Assembly (NCBI RefSeq): GCF_900111565.1
Contig: NZ_FOIK01000002.1
Coordinates: 310,001 to 374,000, forward strand
Direction of reading: 5' to 3'
DNA from: Paenibacillus sp. NFR01
GTDB lineage: Bacteria > Bacillota > Bacilli > Paenibacillales > Paenibacillaceae
DNA: 64,000 nucleotides
Shown here piece after piece: positions 10,076-19,005 of this stretch. The position numbers and the translations under genes are program-made. Position 1 is the first letter of the stretch. Each line of letters begins with the position of its first letter. A model generated the notes under the pieces. The model saw only the letters and a list, made by a program, of their open reading frames with translations, made no database searches and had not been told where the DNA came from.

Positions 10076-10182
10076 CTATATCCCTCCCAATAGGATTATC
10101 AAGACCCTTACAGTCTATTCCACCGGCGTCCCCTCCGCCTGTACATTTGACCCTCCACAAGAATCTCCTGCATTCAGGAGCA

Positions 10183-10222
10183 CAAAAAAAAGCATTCCCG
10201 CAGGAAGCGGGAATGCTTTTTT
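10183..10222. terminator. Bidirectional terminator after the nucleoside ABC operon
   Basis: A-run, then AGCATTCCCGC, loop AGGAA, GCGGGAATGCT and a T-run. It ends transcripts from both sides, mainly the ABC permease operon on the minus strand. Confidence 0.9.
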
Positions 10223-10248
10223 GCGAGCACACGCGGGAGCCGGCAGGC

Positions 10249-11199
10249 TCACCGCTTACCCGGATCGTATGGTTCGCCCAGCGCCTTCGGAGCCGATGAG
10301 CGCCCTACTGCGCTGACTAGCACGATTATGGTCAGGATGTAAGGAATCATGAAAATAAATTCCTGCGGGATATCCTTGGACCATTCAAACAGCTGAACAT
10401 AGTTGCGGATCGCCTGGGACAAGCCGAAGAATACGGCCGCACCGAAGGCACCGAGCGGATTCCATTTCCCGAAGATCATCGCGGCAATGGCGATAAAGCC
10501 TTGTCCGGAAATCGTGTTATGGGCATAGGTTCCGGTTGTCGTAAGCGTAATGGTGGCGCCGCCGATGCCAGCCAGCATACCGCTGAGCAACACGCCGATA
10601 TATCTCATCCGGTTGACGTTAACGCCAAGCGTGTCCGCTGCGCTCGGATGTTCGCCGACCGCACGCAGGCGCAGACCGAACGGCGTCTTGAACAGCACGA
10701 AGTAAATGACGATAACAAGGATGATCGCCAGGTAAGTGGTCGGGTAGGAATCAAAAACCCCTTCGCCGATCACCGGAATCTTGGAAAGCCATGGCACCGT
10801 GATCTTATCGAAGCCGTTGATCAGCGGGGATTCGCCCGCGCCTTCAAACAGCAATTTAACCAGATATAGCGTGCTTCCGGCGGCCAGAAAGTTGATAACC
10901 GTACCTGATATCGTCTGGTCCGCCTTGAACGTTATGGAGGCCACGGCATGAATTAGCGCACCGAGCGCACCGATAACCATGGCGCATAATACGCCGATCC
11001 ATGGTGCCCACGCGCCCATTCCGGCATCTTCGGCGTAATAACCGCCGACAGCCGCGGCAAACGCGCCGAACATCATCAGTCCTTCAAGCCCGATGTTGAC
11101 CACACCGGAGCGCTCAGAGAAGATGCCGCCTAGTGCGGCAAAGATCAGCGCCGTGGAGAACACCAGCGTTGTGTTGAGCAATTGGCCTAATGTATCCAT
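10249..11199 (-). CDS. nupQ: Nucleoside/simple-sugar ABC transporter permease (NupQ type)
   Basis: 316-aa integral membrane protein of the BPD_transp_2 family with about eight or nine hydrophobic segments. The GGIFSERSGVVNIGLEGLMM motif near the N-terminus and the GEHPSAADTLGVNV loop are characteristic of nucleoside-type permeases (YufQ/NupQ). It abuts the second permease (stop and start adjoin at 11199/11200), and both follow the ATPase, so the three products should form one importer. In B. subtilis NupNOPQ takes up guanosine; substrate here is inferred. Confidence 0.9.
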   Translation of the reverse strand: MDTLGQLLNTTLVFSTALIFAALGGIFSERSGVVNIGLEGLMMFGAFAAAVGGYYAEDAGMGAWAPWIGVLCAMVIGALGALIHAVASITFKADQTISGTVINFLAAGSTLYLVKLLFEGAGESPLINGFDKITVPWLSKIPVIGEGVFDSYPTTYLAIILVIVIYFVLFKTPFGLRLRAVGEHPSAADTLGVNVNRMRYIGVLLSGMLAGIGGATITLTTTGTYAHNTISGQGFIAIAAMIFGKWNPLGAFGAAVFFGLSQAIRNYVQLFEWSKDIPQEFIFMIPYILTIIVLVSAVGRSSAPKALGEPYDPGKR

Positions 11200-12279
11200 C
11201 TAAGACACCTTCTCTTTCTTGCGCTTGAAGTAAAACGGCTTCAGCACCCAGCGCACAATTCCTTGGGCAGCGATAAAGAATATGATCGAACCGATAACGA
11301 TCCGGATCAATTCCGGCGGAACGTCCGCGCCAAAACTCATGCCGGCCGAACCGTACGTCAGCATACCGTAGAGGATAGAAGCCAGAATAACGCCCAACGG
11401 ATGGGTTAATCCAAGCAGCGCTACGGCGATTCCGTCAAAGCCGTAACCCGGAGAAGCGGCAAATACGGATTGATAATGGAAAACCCCCAGCACTTCGCCC
11501 GCACCGGCCAGGCCGGCAAAAGCGCCGCTGATGAACATCGCCTTAACCACGTTGCGTCCGACATTCATGCCCGCGTATTCAGCGGCATGCGGGTTGAAAC
11601 CGACGGCCCGCATTTCATAGCCCTGCTTGGTTTTCCACAGATACACATAAAAGAATACCGCGGCCAACAACGCCAATACTGTACCCCAATGTATGCGGGC
11701 ATTGTCGAAAAGCGAATTCAGAAACGTCATGGACATCGAAGCCGGGATATCCTCGGAACGGTTTTTCCCTGGAATCAGCAAGAAGTTTCGGACAATGTAG
11801 TTGGCCAGATAAAGCGCAATCCAGTTGAGCATAATGGTTGTAATAACTTCATTGATACCGCGTTTGGCTTTCAGGTAGCCGGCAATGCCTGCCCATAAGC
11901 CGCCAAACAGGCCCGCGGCAATAACTGCCAGCGGAACCAGCAGGAACGTTGGCATTCCGCTAAGCTTGATGCCGATGACGGAAGCTGCCGTCATACCGAT
12001 CAGTACCTGTCCGTCCGCGCCGATGTTAAACATCCCCGAACGGAAGGCAAAGGCAACGGCCAGACCCGTAAACATCAGCGGCGTCATTTCCCGGATCGCT
12101 TCGCCGAAGTCGTACGGGCTGCCGAACACGCGCTTGAACAGCGCAGAGTAGGCAGCGATAGGATCGTAGCCGCCGATCAGCATGACCACTGCACCGACCA
12201 GAAAGCCCAGTATAATCGCTACGAGCGGTATGATGTAGCTATCGCCAGCAAAGATTTTTTTCAGTTTATTCACCCGCAT
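11200..12279 (-). CDS. nupP: Nucleoside/simple-sugar ABC transporter permease (NupP type)
   Basis: 359-aa membrane protein, the heterodimer partner of the neighbouring permease. It carries FRSGMFNIGADGQVLIG and GFNPHAAEYAGMNVG, the counterparts of motifs in the second permease. The start region overlaps the ATPase gene by 14 bases. ATG 12279 lies only two bases from GGAGG, and the in-frame GTG at 12273 has better spacing, so either may be used. The overlap indicates translational coupling. Confidence 0.9.
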   Translation of the reverse strand: MRVNKLKKIFAGDSYIIPLVAIILGFLVGAVVMLIGGYDPIAAYSALFKRVFGSPYDFGEAIREMTPLMFTGLAVAFAFRSGMFNIGADGQVLIGMTAASVIGIKLSGMPTFLLVPLAVIAAGLFGGLWAGIAGYLKAKRGINEVITTIMLNWIALYLANYIVRNFLLIPGKNRSEDIPASMSMTFLNSLFDNARIHWGTVLALLAAVFFYVYLWKTKQGYEMRAVGFNPHAAEYAGMNVGRNVVKAMFISGAFAGLAGAGEVLGVFHYQSVFAASPGYGFDGIAVALLGLTHPLGVILASILYGMLTYGSAGMSFGADVPPELIRIVIGSIIFFIAAQGIVRWVLKPFYFKRKKEKVS

Positions 12280-13804
12280 TACCTCCCCGCTTGAGGCTTC
12301 CCGCCATCATGAGGCCCAGCTCCTGGTCATTGGTATCCTCCGGATATACTTCGCCGACGATTTGCCCTTCATAAATAACGGCAATCCGGTCGGACACGTT
12401 CATGATTTCATCCAGCTCGAAGGAAATGAGCAGTACTGCCTTGCCTTGGTCGCGCTGGGCAATCAGCTGCTTCTGTACGAACTCGATCGCCCCGACATCC
12501 AAGCCGCGCGTCGGCTGGGCTGCGATCAGCAGTGTCGGATCCTTGTCTATTTCCCGAGCAATAATCGCTTTCTGCTGATTCCCGCCGGAGAGCGACCGGG
12601 CTTTGTTCTCGATGGACGGCGTCCGTACGTCGAACCGTTCGACAAGCGAAGTGGCATGACGGTCGATGACATCCTTTTGCAAAAATCCGTTTTTGTTGTA
12701 CGGCGCTTTATAGTATGTCTCAAGAACCATATTTTCGCTTACTGTAAAATCCAGCACGAGGCCGTGTTTATGACGGTCTTCCGGAATATGCGAGACATTT
12801 TTCTCCGAAATTTTGCGTGGAGACAAATTGGCGATTTCGCTTCCCTCAATCGTAATGGAACCGGAATCAACTTTACGCAAGCCGGTAATCGCTTGGATCA
12901 GTTCGCTTTGTCCGTTACCGTCTACCCCGGCGATACCGAGAATTTCTCCCGCCTTTACTTCAAAGCTGAGACCGTTCAGCACAGAGACGCCTTCCTTGCT
13001 CTTGCTCTGCACGTTCGACATCTTCAGTACCGTTGCGCCTGGCTTCGGCGGAGCCTTGTCCACTTTAAAGGTTACGCCGCGTCCGACCATTTTTTCGGCC
13101 AGCTCATTTGGATTGGTTTCCGAAGTTTTAACGCTGTCGATCACTTTCCCGCGCCGGATAATCGTCACCCGATCGGAGATTTCCATAATTTCCTTCAGCT
13201 TATGCGTAATCAGGATGATCGATTTACCTTCCGCTACAAGACGCTTCATGATCGCCATCAGTTCGGTGATCTCCTGCGGCGTCAAGACGGCGGTTGGTTC
13301 GTCGAATATAAGAATATCCGCCCCGCGGTACAAGGTTTTCATGATCTCTACCCGCTGCTGCATGCCGACCGAAATATCATGGATTTTGGCGTTCGGATTG
13401 ACCTGCAGCCCGTATTGCTCCGATAGTTTACGAACCTGTTCCTCGGCGGATTTATAGTCGATTTTAAGTCCCTTTTTCGGCTCCATGCCAAGAACGATGT
13501 TCTCGGTTACCGTAAAAGGATCAACAAGCTTGAAATGCTGGTGAACCATTCCGATGCCCAGCTCAATGGCTTTGTTCGGGCTGTCGATAACGACCGGTTT
13601 TCCGTCAATTTCAATGCTGCCCTCGTCGGGCTGGTACAAACCGAATACGATATTCATCAGGGTAGACTTGCCTGCCCCGTTTTCGCCGAGCAGCGCATGA
13701 ATCTCCCCCTTCTGGAGCGTCAGGCTGATGGAGTCGTTTGCAACAATACCGGGAAAACGTTTTGTGATTTGCTTCAACTCTACAACAGGAGCCGCAGCAC
13801 TCAT
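12266..13804 (-). CDS. nupO: Nucleoside ABC transporter ATP-binding protein with two ATPase domains (NupO type)
   Basis: 512 aa with two tandem ABC ATPase domains, typical of the sugar/nucleoside class. Domain 1 has Walker A GENGAGKST, signature VGMQQ and Walker B ILIFDEPTAVLT. Domain 2 has a Walker A-like GVDGNGQSE lacking the usual lysine, signature LSGGNQQK and Walker B-like LLIAAQPTRGLD. The degenerate second site is normal for this class. Energises uptake through the two downstream permeases. Confidence 0.93.
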   Translation of the reverse strand: MSAAAPVVELKQITKRFPGIVANDSISLTLQKGEIHALLGENGAGKSTLMNIVFGLYQPDEGSIEIDGKPVVIDSPNKAIELGIGMVHQHFKLVDPFTVTENIVLGMEPKKGLKIDYKSAEEQVRKLSEQYGLQVNPNAKIHDISVGMQQRVEIMKTLYRGADILIFDEPTAVLTPQEITELMAIMKRLVAEGKSIILITHKLKEIMEISDRVTIIRRGKVIDSVKTSETNPNELAEKMVGRGVTFKVDKAPPKPGATVLKMSNVQSKSKEGVSVLNGLSFEVKAGEILGIAGVDGNGQSELIQAITGLRKVDSGSITIEGSEIANLSPRKISEKNVSHIPEDRHKHGLVLDFTVSENMVLETYYKAPYNKNGFLQKDVIDRHATSLVERFDVRTPSIENKARSLSGGNQQKAIIAREIDKDPTLLIAAQPTRGLDVGAIEFVQKQLIAQRDQGKAVLLISFELDEIMNVSDRIAVIYEGQIVGEVYPEDTNDQELGLMMAGSLKRGGNAGE

Positions 13805-13913
13805 GGAATCACCCTCATCACAGAATATAGAAATTATTACACGTACAGACGCCGATATACCGTCCCGAATTCAAGGACGGCATTACTGTGCTGCTTTTAA
13901 GGACCGGTATTTT

Positions 13914-13956
13914 AACAGGGAACAAGGCCGGCTCAAGACCGGCCTTGTTCCCTGTT
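13914..13956. other. Strong hairpin between the binding-protein and ATPase genes
   Basis: AACAGGGAACAAGGCCGG pairs perfectly with its complement around CTCAAGA. The minus-strand side is followed by AAAATACC rather than a U-tract. It may protect the highly expressed lipoprotein mRNA and reduce, not stop, readthrough into the ATPase gene. Confidence 0.7.
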
Positions 13957-13985
13957 CTTATAAAATTCGTTGCGTGTGTAAACGA

Positions 13986-15068
13986 TTATTCGGCAGGAAC
14001 AACGATTGTTCCGTCGATGATTTGTTTCGTGTACTCGTCAACTTTAGCCAGGATTTCTGGGCTTACGTTGGCTTTCGAAGTCTCAGGAAGACCTACGCCG
14101 TTGTCTTTCAGACCCAGTACGGTAGTTGTGCCGCCTTTGAACGTTCCGTCAACTACTTGTTGGGATACTTTCTTAACAGCTTCGTCTACGCGTTTGATCA
14201 TGGAAGTCAAAGTTACGTCATCGCCAAATTCCAGGGATTGGTCTTTGTCTACGCCGATAACCCAAACTTTGGAGCCGCCTGCTTTGTTGCGGGATTTTGC
14301 TTCGTTGAATACGCCGTTGCCCGTTGCGCCTGCAGCAGGGAAGATGATGTCATTGCCTGCATCGTACAGGGTAGCAGCCAGGGATTTACCAGTATCAGGC
14401 TTGTCATAAGCGCCTGCATAAGTAATCGTTACTTTAGCGTTAGGGTTAACTGCTTCAACGCCGGCTTTGAAGCCAACTTCGAAACGTTTGATAACCGGGC
14501 TTTCCATACCGCCGATGAAACCTACTTTGTTGGTTTTTGTAGTCAGACCCGCAACCACGCCGACCAGGAAGGAACCTTCGTTTTCGGAGAAGGTTACGGA
14601 TTCAACGTTCGGAGCGTCAACCACGCTGTCGATGATCGCCAGGTTGGCGTTCGGGTTTTCGTCGGCAACTTTCTTCACAGCGTCGCCAAGGTCAAAGCCG
14701 ATACCCCAAGTCAGATTGTAGCCGCCTTGAACGAATTGGTTCAGGTTTGGCTCGTAGTCTGCATTGGATTTACTTTGCAGGTACTTGATTTCTACGCCGG
14801 TCTCTTTGTTCAGAGCTTCCAGGGCTTCCCAAGCGGATTGGTTAAAGGATTTGTCGTTAACGCCGCCTACGTCGGTTACGAGGCCAACCTTAACGTCAGT
14901 CTTTGGTGCTTCGGTCGGAGCGTTTGTTGCAGTTCCTGCGTTGGTAGCGGCGTTGTCCCCGGTTCCGGCATTTCCGGAATTCGCGTTGTTGTTATTGTTT
15001 CCGCAGCCTGCCAGGATGACAGTAAACGCAAGCAACATTACGAGAGACAGCTTGAAAACTTTTTTCAT
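13986..15068 (-). CDS. nupN: BMP-family nucleoside-binding lipoprotein (NupN type)
   Basis: 360-aa substrate-binding lipoprotein for the importer downstream. It starts MKKVFKLSLVMLLAF and has lipobox VILAGC, so it is a diacylglyceryl-anchored protein. An Asn/Thr/Ala-rich linker follows. The BMP domain (PF02608) shows VGLVTDVGGVNDKSFNQSAW, AIIDSVVDAP, GFIGGMESPVIKRFEVGFKAG and FPAAGATGNGVF. An upstream in-frame ATG at 15122 lies too close to the promoter; the chosen ATG follows AAGGGGG by about 12 bases. Confidence 0.93.
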   Translation of the reverse strand: MKKVFKLSLVMLLAFTVILAGCGNNNNNANSGNAGTGDNAATNAGTATNAPTEAPKTDVKVGLVTDVGGVNDKSFNQSAWEALEALNKETGVEIKYLQSKSNADYEPNLNQFVQGGYNLTWGIGFDLGDAVKKVADENPNANLAIIDSVVDAPNVESVTFSENEGSFLVGVVAGLTTKTNKVGFIGGMESPVIKRFEVGFKAGVEAVNPNAKVTITYAGAYDKPDTGKSLAATLYDAGNDIIFPAAGATGNGVFNEAKSRNKAGGSKVWVIGVDKDQSLEFGDDVTLTSMIKRVDEAVKKVSQQVVDGTFKGGTTTVLGLKDNGVGLPETSKANVSPEILAKVDEYTKQIIDGTIVVPAE

Positions 15069-15135
15069 CGGAATGGAATCCCCCTTAACAATTTGGTTGT
15101 CCTCTATACTCTGTCCAGACACACCATTAGGTCAA

Positions 15136-15223
15136 ATTATACCTGCAAAAAAACCGAAAATCCAGTCTATTAATGACCTCAGGTCAATAATAATTTGCAT
15201 TTTTCAACAAGAAAACGCTTCCT
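15136..15223 (-). promoter_or_regulatory. Control region of the nucleoside importer: TATAAT, palindrome and cre-like site
   Basis: A minus-strand TATAAT lies at 15141-15136 with a weak -35. Upstream is the palindrome TGACCTCAGGTCA (15174-15186) with AT-rich flanks that extend the symmetry over 15169-15191. A second half-site AGGTCAA is at 15129-15135, at the probable transcription start. AGAAAACGCTTCCT at 15210-15223 matches the catabolite-response (cre) consensus at all but one position. Suggests control by CcpA and by a dimeric repressor or activator not identified here. Confidence 0.5.
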
Positions 15224-15283
15224 GTAACACCAAGTGTTATGTCGATGTGCAGTTAGTGTTAGAAAAGCTCGATTTCCCTTATT

Positions 15284-15327
15284 AAAAAGCAAACTGTTAG
15301 GCATATTATTGCACAACAGTTGCTTTT
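15284..15327. other. Inverted repeat between divergent genes
   Basis: AAAAGCAAACTGTT and AACAGTTGCTTTT flank a 16-base AT-rich loop, upstream of both the thioesterase gene and the nucleoside importer. It could be an operator or the leader hairpin of the thioesterase mRNA. Confidence 0.4.
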
Positions 15328-15377
15328 CTATTATCATAATTGTTTACATAATGCATGAAAGGTGAGTTACGAAAACA

Positions 15378-15920
15378 ATGGACAAGCCTAGCGACATTCC
15401 AGCCGTTCCGGAATACAAATACTGCCGGGAATCCCGGGTATTCAAAACCGGGCGCGTTTTCCCAAATGACGTAAACAACCACAAAACGCTGTTCGGCGGA
15501 AAACTGATGAGCACGCTCGACGAAGTGGCATCCATCTCCGCCATGCGGCATTGCCGCAAGAACGTCGTCACGGCCTCTGCCGATTCCGTCGACTTTCTGT
15601 CGCCGATCCGTCCCACCGATTCGGTCTGCTTCGAATCCTTCGTATCTTCGACCGGCCGGACAAGCATCGAGGTATTCGTCAAAATCATAGCCGAAAACCT
15701 CTACACCGGCGAACGCACCGTGGCTGCTACCGCATTTCTAACCTTTGTAGCCGTTGACGAAAACGGCATACCGGCCCAGGTTCCCAAGGTTCTTGCCGAA
15801 ACCGACGAGGAGAAGCTGGTCAGCCATTCCGCCGATGAACGATCGGAGCTTCGCAAGCTTAGACGAAACAGCAGCAAAATGCTGGCTGCACAGCTGAGCA
15901 CAACAAAGTATTGGGAATAG
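15378..15920 (+). CDS. Acyl-CoA thioesterase, hotdog fold (YkhA type)
   Basis: 180-aa single-hotdog acyl-CoA hydrolase. The signature VFPNDVNNHKTLFGGKLMSTLDEVASISA includes the N-HxTLFGG...DE pattern of YciA/YkhA-type enzymes, and ASADSVDFLSPIRPTDSV follows. It would release CoA and free fatty acid in the cytosol. Start ATG 15378 follows AAGGTGAG. The C-terminal 40 residues are charged, as in the Bacillus homologue. Divergent from the nucleoside importer. Confidence 0.92.
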   Translation: MDKPSDIPAVPEYKYCRESRVFKTGRVFPNDVNNHKTLFGGKLMSTLDEVASISAMRHCRKNVVTASADSVDFLSPIRPTDSVCFESFVSSTGRTSIEVFVKIIAENLYTGERTVAATAFLTFVAVDENGIPAQVPKVLAETDEEKLVSHSADERSELRKLRRNSSKMLAAQLSTTKYWE

Positions 15921-15951
15921 CCTTTAATCCTTTAGTCAATTAAAGGCCGCA

Positions 15952-15992
15952 AAAAAGCACCGTCGCGCGGATGAGCCGCAGGCGGTGCTTTT
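15952..15992. terminator. Terminator of the infC-rpmI-rplT operon
   Basis: AAAAGCACCG pairs with CGGTGCTTTT; the minus strand ends in six U after the stem. It lies 15 bases after the rplT stop. Confidence 0.85.
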
Positions 15993-16006
15993 CGGTTTAT
16001 TGCAAA

Positions 16007-16366
16007 TTAAGCATTGATCTTCTCTTTGGCTACAACAGCCAAGGAGTTAAATGCATTCAGGTCGTTAACAGCGAGATCAGCCAGCATCTTGCGGTTTACT
16101 TCCACGCCAGCCAGTTTCAAGCCGTGTACCAGCTTGCTGTAGGACAGGCCGTTTTGACGGGCTGCAGCGTTGATGCGCACGATCCACAGTTTGCGGAAGT
16201 TACGTTTGGTTTGACGACGGTCACGGTAAGCGTAAACCATCGATTTCATTACTTGTTCTTTAGCAGTTTTGAAAATGCGGTGTTTGGAACCGAAATAACC
16301 TTTAGCCAGCTTCAATACCTTTTTATGTCTACGACGAACTACAAATCCGCCTTTAACTCTTGCCAT
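16007..16366 (-). CDS. rplT: 50S ribosomal protein L20
   Basis: 119-aa ribosomal protein, needed early in 50S assembly. It begins [30 protein letters not shown], the basic N-terminal extension that threads into 23S rRNA. In Firmicutes L20 also represses its own operon by binding the leader RNA, and such a leader is present upstream of infC. Confidence 0.98.
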   Translation of the reverse strand: MARVKGGFVVRRRHKKVLKLAKGYFGSKHRIFKTAKEQVMKSMVYAYRDRRQTKRNFRKLWIVRINAAARQNGLSYSKLVHGLKLAGVEVNRKMLADLAVNDLNAFNSLAVVAKEKINA

Positions 16367-16398
16367 ATTAATAAACCTCCCAAAAATATGTGTTTAAA

Positions 16399-16599
16399 CT
16401 ATTTCAAGTTTGCAAGTCCTTGTTTCAAACGTCTTACGTCGCCTGCTGCCATTACCGGGTTGCCGCTCAGGACGCGTTTGGCGCGTTTGGACTTGTGGGA
16501 CAGCAAGTGGTTTTTGTGGGCTTTGTAGCGCAGTACTTTACCGGATCCTGTTACTTTGAAGCGGCCTTTCAGGCTGCTGTGGGTTTTCATTTTAGGCAT
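16399..16599 (-). CDS. rpmI: 50S ribosomal protein L35
   Basis: 66 aa, MPKMKTHSSLKGRFKVTGSGKVLRYKAHKNH, the standard small basic L35. It lies between infC and rplT in the conserved IF3-L35-L20 order, with short intergenic spacers and its own GGAGG site. Confidence 0.98.
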   Translation of the reverse strand: MPKMKTHSSLKGRFKVTGSGKVLRYKAHKNHLLSHKSKRAKRVLSGNPVMAAGDVRRLKQGLANLK

Positions 16600-16616
16600 G
16601 GTGTTTCCTCCTTGAA

Positions 16617-17129
16617 TTATTGGGCTTTAGGGGCCAAAATCATGATCATGCTGCGGCCTTCCAGCTTTGGCTGGCGCTCGACAACGGAAATGTCGGCCAC
16701 TTCGTTCTTCACGCGCTCCAGGATCTTCTGGCCGATATTGGCGTGAGTGATCTCACGACCGCGGAAACGCACGGAGCATTTCACCTTATCGCCTTCGCCC
16801 AGGAACTTGATTACATTGCGGAACTTGGTTTGATAATCATGTTCCTCAATGTTGGCGCGGAACCAGACTTCCTTGATGTCCACGATCTTCTGGTTCTTGC
16901 GCGCTTCCTTCTCTTTCTTCTGCAGTTCGTAACGGAACTTGCCGTAATCCATGATGCGGCATACCGGCGGTTTCGCCTGCGGTGCTACGTTGACTAAATC
17001 CAAATTGAGATCAATCGCCATTTGCAGCGCTTCGCGGATCGGCTTGATTCCGATTTGCTCGCCTTCCGCTCCAACCAACCGGACCTCTTTGGCCCGGATT
17101 TCATCATTGATCATATGGTCTTTACTGAT
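16617..17129 (-). CDS. infC: Translation initiation factor IF-3, probable ATC start
   Basis: IF-3 binds the 30S subunit and rejects non-canonical start codons. The first ATG (17114, MINDEIRAKEVRLV) is over 20 bases from any ribosome site. Five codons earlier in frame, ATC at 17129 gives I-S-K-D-H-M-I-N-D, the N-terminus conserved in Bacillus IF-3, nine bases after GGAGG. Most infC genes use AUU; AUC serves the same autoregulation, since IF-3 represses initiation at its own rare codon. The two-domain protein (about 170 aa) includes PVCRIMDYGKFRYELQKK and the GRSMIMILAPKAQ end. Confidence 0.95.
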   Translation of the reverse strand: MSKDHMINDEIRAKEVRLVGAEGEQIGIKPIREALQMAIDLNLDLVNVAPQAKPPVCRIMDYGKFRYELQKKEKEARKNQKIVDIKEVWFRANIEEHDYQTKFRNVIKFLGEGDKVKCSVRFRGREITHANIGQKILERVKNEVADISVVERQPKLEGRSMIMILAPKAQ

Positions 17130-17169
17130 AACTCTCCACCTCCGGATCTTATGGGCAATAAGCGGTTCT

Positions 17170-17326
17170 CCATAAAAAAGGGATGCCGGTAACTACGACC
17201 GACACCCCGTTTGATCAACGTTCATGAACGATAACATCCATAATCATTGAGATCAAAACCAGCCGGCATTAAGCCGTTCAGGTGAGAAGCCGGTGCTTCT
17301 GCTTGCAATCCCTATGTTTTGCATAC
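17170..17326 (-). ncRNA. L20-type leader upstream of infC
   Basis: Between the promoter and infC the minus strand can form a terminator: GGGGTGTCGGT pairs along 11 bp with ACCGGCATCCC, followed by six U (ends about 17174). Upstream lie further pairings with AGCCGG/CCGGCT blocks. Position, length and terminator match the Firmicute L20 leader (Rfam L20_leader), through which excess L20 causes attenuation. The aptamer itself was recognised only by context. Confidence 0.7.
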
Positions 17327-17332
17327 TTGAAT

Positions 17333-17362
17333 AATATACACTATGGGCAACCCCAGTGTCAA
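17333..17362 (-). promoter_or_regulatory. Promoter of the infC operon
   Basis: TTGACA (17362-17357), 18-base spacer, TATATT (17338-17333) on the minus strand, immediately upstream of the leader. Confidence 0.7.
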
Positions 17363-17396
17363 CCAGGCAGGCAGATTTTTCACGAATTTTTTTTTG

Positions 17397-18635
17397 CTAC
17401 ACCTGCTTGCTCTGCACTTCCTCCAGCCGGACCACCCGCGTATGCTTCGTATGGCTCCACTGCTTGTTGTTTTGCGTAAAAAACGCATAGAACGTAATGG
17501 GATACCAGGATAGCAGGTAAATCGGGAAGGTCAGCAGGTACAGATACACTTTCTTGTATCGAACCTTCTCCAGCGCCATGGACAACAGGAACGTAAACAC
17601 GTTCGCTCCGATCGCAAAATAGCTGAGCCAAATCGGCAGATGCCCGTAGATGTTGGCAATATGCGGTCCGCCGAACAGCGAATTGTCGATCCAGATCGCC
17701 GCCGTCATCAGGAAGGTCAACAGCACCACATAGACGTTTGCGCCGTACAGCGCCAAATCGAATTTGATCAGGTTGCGCTCTTTAATGCTTTGCCAGATCA
17801 AAGGAAAGAAATAGCGTCTCGCCACCGTAAAATGGCCCTGCATCCAGCGCAGCCGTTGTCTGGAGGAAGCCTTGAATGTCAGCGGCTTCTCGTCGAACAC
17901 CTTGGCGTCATAGTTGAAGCGCGGATACACGCCCTTGGAGGCGCTGCGCATCGTGAATTCCAGATCCTCCACCAGGCTGGTCGCGCCCCAGCCCATTTCC
18001 TTGAGCAGCGACGTTTCGAAGCACATGCCGGTGCCGCCGAGGAAGTTCGCCATTTGCAGATTATGCCGCGAAAGCTGCCATAGGCGGTTGATATACCAGT
18101 ACGATACCCCGTATGCCGCGGTAATCCAGGAATCCTCCGGATTTTTGGTATCGATGTAGCCTTGAATCACCCGTGCCCCCGAGCAGAGATCGTTGTTCAT
18201 CTCCATGAGGAACTCCGTGTCAGCCAGATTGTCGGCGTCGAACATAACGACGGCATCATACTGCCGCGGCATAGCCCACAGCTCCTTGAGCATCCATTCG
18301 ATGGCGTAGCCTTTGCCCCGCAGGTTGGTGTTGGTGCGGACACAGGCGTTCATGCCGTGCTCTCTGACGATTTTGGCCGTGTTGTCGGTACAGTTATCAC
18401 AAATCACGAATACGTCGTACAATTCCTTGGGATAATGGAGCTGCTTTAGATTCTCCATCAAAGCCCCGACGACCTCTTCCTCGTTATGTGCGGCGACAAG
18501 TACGGCAAATGATTTTTGCGGCGCGTAGACTTCCTTCCGTTTGGTTCTGCGCAGTCCGAACAGCGAGAATAAAAACTGGTAGACTGCGATCGCGGCCAAA
18601 ATGACCTGCAGCGATACAAATAAAGCGTCTGTCAT
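17397..18635 (-). CDS. Membrane glycosyltransferase family 2
   Basis: 412-aa processive-type GT2. One N-terminal membrane segment (LFVSLQVILAAIAVYQFLFSLFG) precedes the cytosolic GT-A domain with LVAAHNEEEVV, VVMFDADN (DxD), LVEDLEF (ED) and QRLRWMQGH (R/QxxRW). Three or four membrane segments follow. The motif set is that of hyaluronan/cellulose/poly-GlcNAc-type synthases, so it probably polymerises or transfers a sugar at the membrane. The ATG at 18635 was preferred because upstream codons lack a ribosome site and GGGGG lies before it. Product unknown. Confidence 0.88.
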   Translation of the reverse strand: MTDALFVSLQVILAAIAVYQFLFSLFGLRRTKRKEVYAPQKSFAVLVAAHNEEEVVGALMENLKQLHYPKELYDVFVICDNCTDNTAKIVREHGMNACVRTNTNLRGKGYAIEWMLKELWAMPRQYDAVVMFDADNLADTEFLMEMNNDLCSGARVIQGYIDTKNPEDSWITAAYGVSYWYINRLWQLSRHNLQMANFLGGTGMCFETSLLKEMGWGATSLVEDLEFTMRSASKGVYPRFNYDAKVFDEKPLTFKASSRQRLRWMQGHFTVARRYFFPLIWQSIKERNLIKFDLALYGANVYVVLLTFLMTAAIWIDNSLFGGPHIANIYGHLPIWLSYFAIGANVFTFLLSMALEKVRYKKVYLYLLTFPIYLLSWYPITFYAFFTQNNKQWSHTKHTRVVRLEEVQSKQV

Positions 18636-19005
18636 GATGCTTCTTGATGCCCCCTTTTCCAAAATGTTGTTTGTGCTCTCTCTGTCTGTGTACAAACCTT
18701 TTATGACCCTTTTGTTGCATTCCTTACGATAGACCAAAGGTTTCCCCTTTTATGCGGGCAGACGGCGTTTTTTTGGGCGGCATCCCATTTTTTCTCTTTA
18801 CCTTATAAACGCCCGCAGGCCTGCTTGAATCATTGTAAGGCCCTGGGTACACTAAGTCAAAACTTTCGCAAGCGGGCAATCGGCCGAGCTTTTTCTTGAA
18901 ATGGACTGCCTTTAAAACGTATGATAAAGACAGCTTTATGATGCAGATTGAAATCGCTCTGGCAGCCTCAGCTCAGTAATCCGAATTATCGGAGGGACAG
19001 AAGAC

